A stretch of DNA of 16,751 nucleotides from Chloroflexota bacterium (GTDB taxonomy: Bacteria > Chloroflexota > Limnocylindria > P2-11E). The notes under the pieces are model-generated. The model ran no database searches, had not been told where the DNA came from, and saw nothing but the letters and a program-made list of their open reading frames with translations. How positions within the stretch are numbered: the stretch's first letter is position 1; each line of letters opens with the position of its first letter. This document shows positions 13,887 to 16,751 of this stretch, piece after piece. Location of the stretch: contig JACDAF010000085.1 of assembly GCA_013695575.1 (NCBI GenBank), positions 1-16,751 on the forward strand, read 5' to 3'. A program made the position numbers and the translations under genes.

Positions 13887-14656
13887 GCCCTCCACCGTGG
13901 TGCGCGCTGCTCGACGAACGCGCGCAGGCCCTCCTGGCCCTCCTCGCTCACGCGGATGTCCGCGATCCGCAGCGCCGTGAGCTCGCGCACCTCATCGGCA
14001 GGCCGTCCTGACACGTCGCGAACGAGCCGCTTCGCGGCGTTCACGGCCGTGGGGCCGCCGAGCAGGATGGCCTGCACGAAGAGGCCGAGCTTCGCGTCGA
14101 GGTCGTGGTGGCCGTCCTCCACGCTCGCCACGAGGCCGACCGCCTCGGCCTTGCGCGCGTCGAAGCGCATCCCGGTCACGAAGGCGGCGCCGGCGAACGC
14201 GGGCCCGCACTTGCGCACGACGTAAGGCGAGATCACTGCGGGGACGACGCCAAGACGCACCTCGGAGAAAGCGAACGTCGCGTCACCCGACGCGACCGCG
14301 ATGTCCGCGATCGCGACAAGACCCGCGCCACCGCCGATCGCCGCTCCCTGCACCCGGACTAGCAGCGGCATCCGCAGCGCGTCCAGCGCACCGAACATCG
14401 CGGCGACGGCGCGCGAGTCGGCGAGATTCTCGTCAGGCGTGAGATCGACCGTCGAGCGCAGCCAATCGACGTCGGCTCCGGCGGAGAAGGTGTCGCCTTC
14501 GCTTCGAAGGATCACGCACCGCGCGTCCGGCGGCACGTCGGCGACGCGCGCGGTGAGCTCGGCAATGAGGCCTGCGTCGAGCGCGTTCTTGGCGGTGGGA
14601 CGCCCGAATGTGATGGTCGTGACGCCTCGGGTATCGGTTTCGAGCCGGACGCTCAT
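13883..14656 (-). CDS. liuC: Enoyl-CoA hydratase/isomerase family, probable methylglutaconyl-CoA hydratase
   Basis: This 257-residue crotonase-fold enzyme probably hydrates 3-methylglutaconyl-CoA to HMG-CoA. The oxyanion-hole segment is FSAGADVDWL (57-66). The central signature is QGAAIGGGAGLVAIADIAVAS (from residue 103). The second acidic site is FAFSEVRLGVVPAVISPYV, with Glu132. The first catalytic Glu of classical crotonase (GGGCE) is Gly here (GGGAG). As far as I recall this is usual for LiuC-type sequences, as is the SEVRLGVxPAxISP block. The neighbours support the role: the two carboxylase subunits flank it (with the cupin on one side) and HMG-CoA lyase lies downstream. The ATG at 14656 overlaps the cupin stop by 4 nt (ATGA), and its own stop overlaps the liuD start (GTGA), so the genes are tightly coupled. 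Confidence 0.9.
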   Translation of the reverse strand: MSVRLETDTRGVTTITFGRPTAKNALDAGLIAELTARVADVPPDARCVILRSEGDTFSAGADVDWLRSTVDLTPDENLADSRAVAAMFGALDALRMPLLVRVQGAAIGGGAGLVAIADIAVASGDATFAFSEVRLGVVPAVISPYVVRKCGPAFAGAAFVTGMRFDARKAEAVGLVASVEDGHHDLDAKLGLFVQAILLGGPTAVNAAKRLVRDVSGRPADEVRELTALRIADIRVSEEGQEGLRAFVEQRAPRWRA

Positions 14657-15009
14657 CGCCCGCGCAGGTATGCGTCGCTGCCTTCGATCCAGTCCTGCCG
14701 TGGCGGCGCGAAGATGTCGAGGTCGTAGGTGTCTTCGATCGCCTCGGCGCGATGCGGCACGTTCGACGGGATGACCAGGACCTCGCCGGTCCGAACGTCG
14801 AACTCCCGCTCGTCGTCCCCGAGCCACAGGCGAAGATGGCCCTCCACGACGTAGCTCAGCTGCTCGGCCTCGTGCGAGTGGGTCGGGACGAGGCTGCCCT
14901 TGGGGAGCCAGAGCTGCGCGATCATGCCGCGCTCGCCGTGGATGAAGCGGCGCTCGATCGCTCCTGTCAACCGCTCGCGCTCGAGGTCGTCCCAGCGACG
15001 CAGCGTCAC
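14653..15009 (-). CDS. Small single-domain cupin
   Basis: This 118-residue protein has one cupin barrel. Motif 1 is THSHEAEQLSYVVEG, with candidate metal ligands His44, His46 and Glu49. Motif 2 is GEVLVIPSNVPH, with the fourth ligand His86. The end, DLDIFAPPRQDWIEG, is common in small stand-alone cupins of the ectoine-synthase/DUF type. A metal-bound role, as an enzyme or a small-molecule sensor, is likely, but no substrate can be named. It starts at a GTG 4 nt after the liuB stop and ends with an ATGA overlap into liuC, so it is a true member of the leucine operon rather than an accidental neighbour. The longer open frame upstream is antisense-like sequence inside liuB. Confidence 0.85.
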   Translation of the reverse strand: MTLRRWDDLERERLTGAIERRFIHGERGMIAQLWLPKGSLVPTHSHEAEQLSYVVEGHLRLWLGDDEREFDVRTGEVLVIPSNVPHRAEAIEDTYDLDIFAPPRQDWIEGSDAYLRGR

Positions 15010-15013
15010 CAGA

Positions 15014-16597
15014 TCACATCCGGAACACGCCGTAGCGCACCGGCTCGATCGGGGCGTGACGCGCCGCCGCGAGCCCGAGCGCCAGGACCTTTCGCGTATC
15101 GAGAGGGTCGATGACGCCATCGTCCCACAGCCGCGCGGTCGAGTAGTAGGGGGACCCCTGCGTGTCGTACTGCTCGCGGATGCGTGCCTTGAAGGACTCT
15201 CGCTCGGCGTCATCGGCGAAGGTCCCGACGAGCGAGAGGACCGTCGCGGCCTGCTCGCCGCCCATGACGCTGATCCGCGCATTCGGCCACATCCAGAGCT
15301 GCCGCGGCGAGTACGCACGCCCGCACATGCCGTAGTTCCCGGCCCCGTACGAGCCGCCGATGATGACCGTGAACTTCGGCACCGTCGCGCAGGCCACCGC
15401 CGTCACCATCTTCGCGCCGTCCTTCGCGATGCCGCCGGCCTCGTACTCCTTTCCGACCATGAAACCCGCGATGTTCTGGAGGAACACGAGTGGCACGCCG
15501 CGCTGGTCGCATAGCTGGATGAAGTGCGCGACCTTCAGCGCGGACTCGCTGAACAGGATGCCGTTGTTCGCGATGATGCCGACGCTGAACCCCATGATCC
15601 GCGCGTAGCCGCACACGATCGTCGTCGCGTACAGCGCCTTGAATTCATGGAACTCCGAGTGGTCGACGAGCCGCGCGATGACCTCGTGCACGTCGTACGG
15701 CGTGCGCCCCTCACGGGGAACGATCGCGTACAGCTCGCGCTCGTCGAGCGCAGGCGAGGCGGGCTCGGCGACGTCGGCACCCCAATGGAGCGGGCGCTCG
15801 AGCTGCCCGACGATCGACCGGAGGATCCGTAGCGCGTGCGCGTCGTCGAGCGCGTAATGGTCGGCGACGCCGCTCGTACGCGCATGGACCTCGGCTCCGC
15901 CTAGCTCCTCGGCGGTCACGTCCTGCCCGGTCGCGGCCTTCACGAGCGGTGGGCCACCGAGGAAGATCGTGCCCTGGCCCTTCACGATGATCGTCTCGTC
16001 GCTCATGGCCGGGACGTACGCACCGCCCGCCGTGCACGAGCCGAGGACCGCTGCGAGCTGGGGCACCCCGAGCGCCGAGAGGCGGGCCTGGTTGTAGAAG
16101 ATTCGCCCGAAGTGATCACGATCCGGGAATACCTCGTCCTGGCGGGGCAGGAACGCGCCGCCCGAGTCGACGAGATAGAGGCACGGGAGGCGGTTCTCGA
16201 GCGCGATCTCCTGTGCGCGCAGGTGCTTTTTCACCGTCAGCGGGTAGTACGTTCCGCCCTTTACCGTGGCGTCGTTCGCGACGATCACGCACTCCGTGCC
16301 GGAGACGCGGCCGATCCCGGTGATGAGACCCGCGCTGGGCGCATCGTCGTCGTACAGCCCGAGCGCTGCCAGCGGCGACAGCTCAAGGAACGCGGTCCCC
16401 GGGTCGAGCAGCCGCTCCACGCGGTCGCGCGGCAGCAGCTTGCCGGCGGACGTGTGCCGCTCACGCGACCGCGGCGGTCCGCCGGCACGCGCCGTCTCAA
16501 GCTTGGATCGCAGCTCCGCGACGAGGCCCTCCATCACCTCGCGGTCGGCCCGCGCGCTCTCGGCGCCGCGGTCCAGGGAGCTCGTCAGCCGGGGCAC
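15014..16597 (-). CDS. liuB: Methylcrotonyl-CoA carboxylase, carboxyltransferase (beta) subunit
   Basis: This 527-residue crotonase-fold carboxyltransferase moves the carboxyl group from biotin to 3-methylcrotonyl-CoA. It shows the full MCC-beta pattern: RERHTSAGKLLPRDRVERLL near the start, ATVKGGTYYPLTVKKHLRAQ, LYLVDSGGAFLPRQDEVFPD, the CoA/oxyanion segment VLGSCTAGGAYVPAMSDE (184-201), then NIAGFMVGKEYEAGGIAKDG (375-394) and IIGGSYGAGNYGMCGRAY. The end, LWDDGVIDPLDTRKVLALGL, is also typical. These segments point to MCC beta or the close geranyl-CoA carboxylase rather than propionyl-CoA carboxylase; liuC and liuE nearby favour MCC. The GTG at 16597 is taken as start, with a TAGCAT box 6 nt upstream and no Shine-Dalgarno sequence. 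It is the first gene of the operon seen in full. Confidence 0.93.
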   Translation of the reverse strand: MPRLTSSLDRGAESARADREVMEGLVAELRSKLETARAGGPPRSRERHTSAGKLLPRDRVERLLDPGTAFLELSPLAALGLYDDDAPSAGLITGIGRVSGTECVIVANDATVKGGTYYPLTVKKHLRAQEIALENRLPCLYLVDSGGAFLPRQDEVFPDRDHFGRIFYNQARLSALGVPQLAAVLGSCTAGGAYVPAMSDETIIVKGQGTIFLGGPPLVKAATGQDVTAEELGGAEVHARTSGVADHYALDDAHALRILRSIVGQLERPLHWGADVAEPASPALDERELYAIVPREGRTPYDVHEVIARLVDHSEFHEFKALYATTIVCGYARIMGFSVGIIANNGILFSESALKVAHFIQLCDQRGVPLVFLQNIAGFMVGKEYEAGGIAKDGAKMVTAVACATVPKFTVIIGGSYGAGNYGMCGRAYSPRQLWMWPNARISVMGGEQAATVLSLVGTFADDAERESFKARIREQYDTQGSPYYSTARLWDDGVIDPLDTRKVLALGLAAARHAPIEPVRYGVFRM

Positions 16598-16603
16598 CGA
16601 TGG

Positions 16604-16609
16604 ATGCTA
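16604..16609 (-). promoter_or_regulatory. Putative -10 box of the leucine catabolic operon (leaderless)
   Basis: TAGCAT on the minus strand lies 6 nt before the liuB GTG, within the 55-bp gap after the upstream gene. It matches the TAGCCT boxes seen before the LOG-like and GNAT genes in form and distance. Confidence 0.35.
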
Positions 16610-16652
16610 GTGCCGCGCGTGGACGAGGGCCGGAGCCGCAGCGGCTGCGTCC

Positions 16653-16751
16653 CTAGGTCGTTGCCTCCAACCGGTCGAAGCTGCGCCCGATGTCCTCGAG
16701 GATCTCGGCGTTGACGTGCGTCGACAACGCGTACCGCACGATGTTCCCCTG
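16653..16751 (-). CDS. C-terminal end of an unidentified gene (partial, cut by window edge)
   Basis: The minus strand has an open frame entering at the right edge and ending with TAG at 16655-16653. It gives the last 32 residues: GNIVRYALSTHVNAEILED, then a basic/acidic helix ending RLEATT. The pattern of a strand followed by an amphipathic helix is a common protein end. I do not recognise the family; it does not look like the C-terminus of isovaleryl-CoA dehydrogenase. It lies in the same direction as liuB, 55 bp upstream, so it may precede or belong to the operon. Confidence 0.5.
   Translation of the reverse strand, partial: QGNIVRYALSTHVNAEILEDIGRSFDRLEATT

Noticed and set aside
1..16751. 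tRNA, rRNA, riboswitch or insertion sequence
   Set aside because: I saw no cloverleaf, rRNA segment, conserved riboswitch core, transposase or terminal inverted repeats anywhere in the window.

Overview
This is a high-GC bacterial window with strongly GC-rich third codon positions and almost no space between genes. Most starts are ATG or GTG, and several genes overlap by 4 nt (ATGA/GTGA). The gene content and style suggest a soil or freshwater Chloroflexota lineage (Limnocylindria- or Dormibacteria-like), or possibly an actinobacterium: a transmembrane Ser/Thr kinase with a Pro/Thr-rich linker and an NTF2-like sensor, a LAGLIDADG gene relic, a TIGR00725-type LOG protein and an AccD1-like carboxylase. 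That placement is inferred from gene style, not from a marker gene.

Layout. Positions 1-866 are a relic patch: an open but start-less minus-strand frame at the edge, a 5-bp microsatellite, an inverted fragment of a DinB-family gene, and a plus-strand LAGLIDADG homing-endonuclease remnant that lacks the front of its first motif and most of its second half. A DUF1015 gene (minus) and a LOG-like gene (plus) then diverge from a roughly 30-bp spacer. The LOG gene converges with a minus-strand GNAT-amidase pair, and the two stop codons share the palindrome CTAG. A small four-helix membrane protein (plus) follows and ends at a strong hairpin. Next, on the minus strand, is an mrfA-mrfB pair (DUF1998 helicase plus YprB-type exonuclease), a DNA-damage repair system known from Bacillus subtilis mitomycin repair. 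It diverges from the Ser/Thr kinase gene.

From 10311 to 16597 the minus strand carries a leucine/isovalerate catabolic operon. In transcription order it encodes methylcrotonyl-CoA carboxylase beta (liuB), a small cupin, methylglutaconyl-CoA hydratase (liuC), methylcrotonyl-CoA carboxylase alpha with biotin domain (liuD), HMG-CoA lyase (liuE) and an SRPBCC protein. Together these enzymes convert 3-methylcrotonyl-CoA to acetyl-CoA and acetoacetate. Isovaleryl-CoA dehydrogenase and the acetoacetate-activating enzymes are not in the window. The last ~100 bases hold the C-terminus of another minus-strand gene that I could not identify.

I did not find a clearly new multi-gene system. The observations most worth checking are the Ser in place of the catalytic Cys in HMG-CoA lyase, the cupin built into the carboxylase operon, a recurring -10-like box 6-7 nt upstream of start codons (suggesting leaderless mRNAs), the convergent stop-codon palindromes, and the chimeric relic at the left end.
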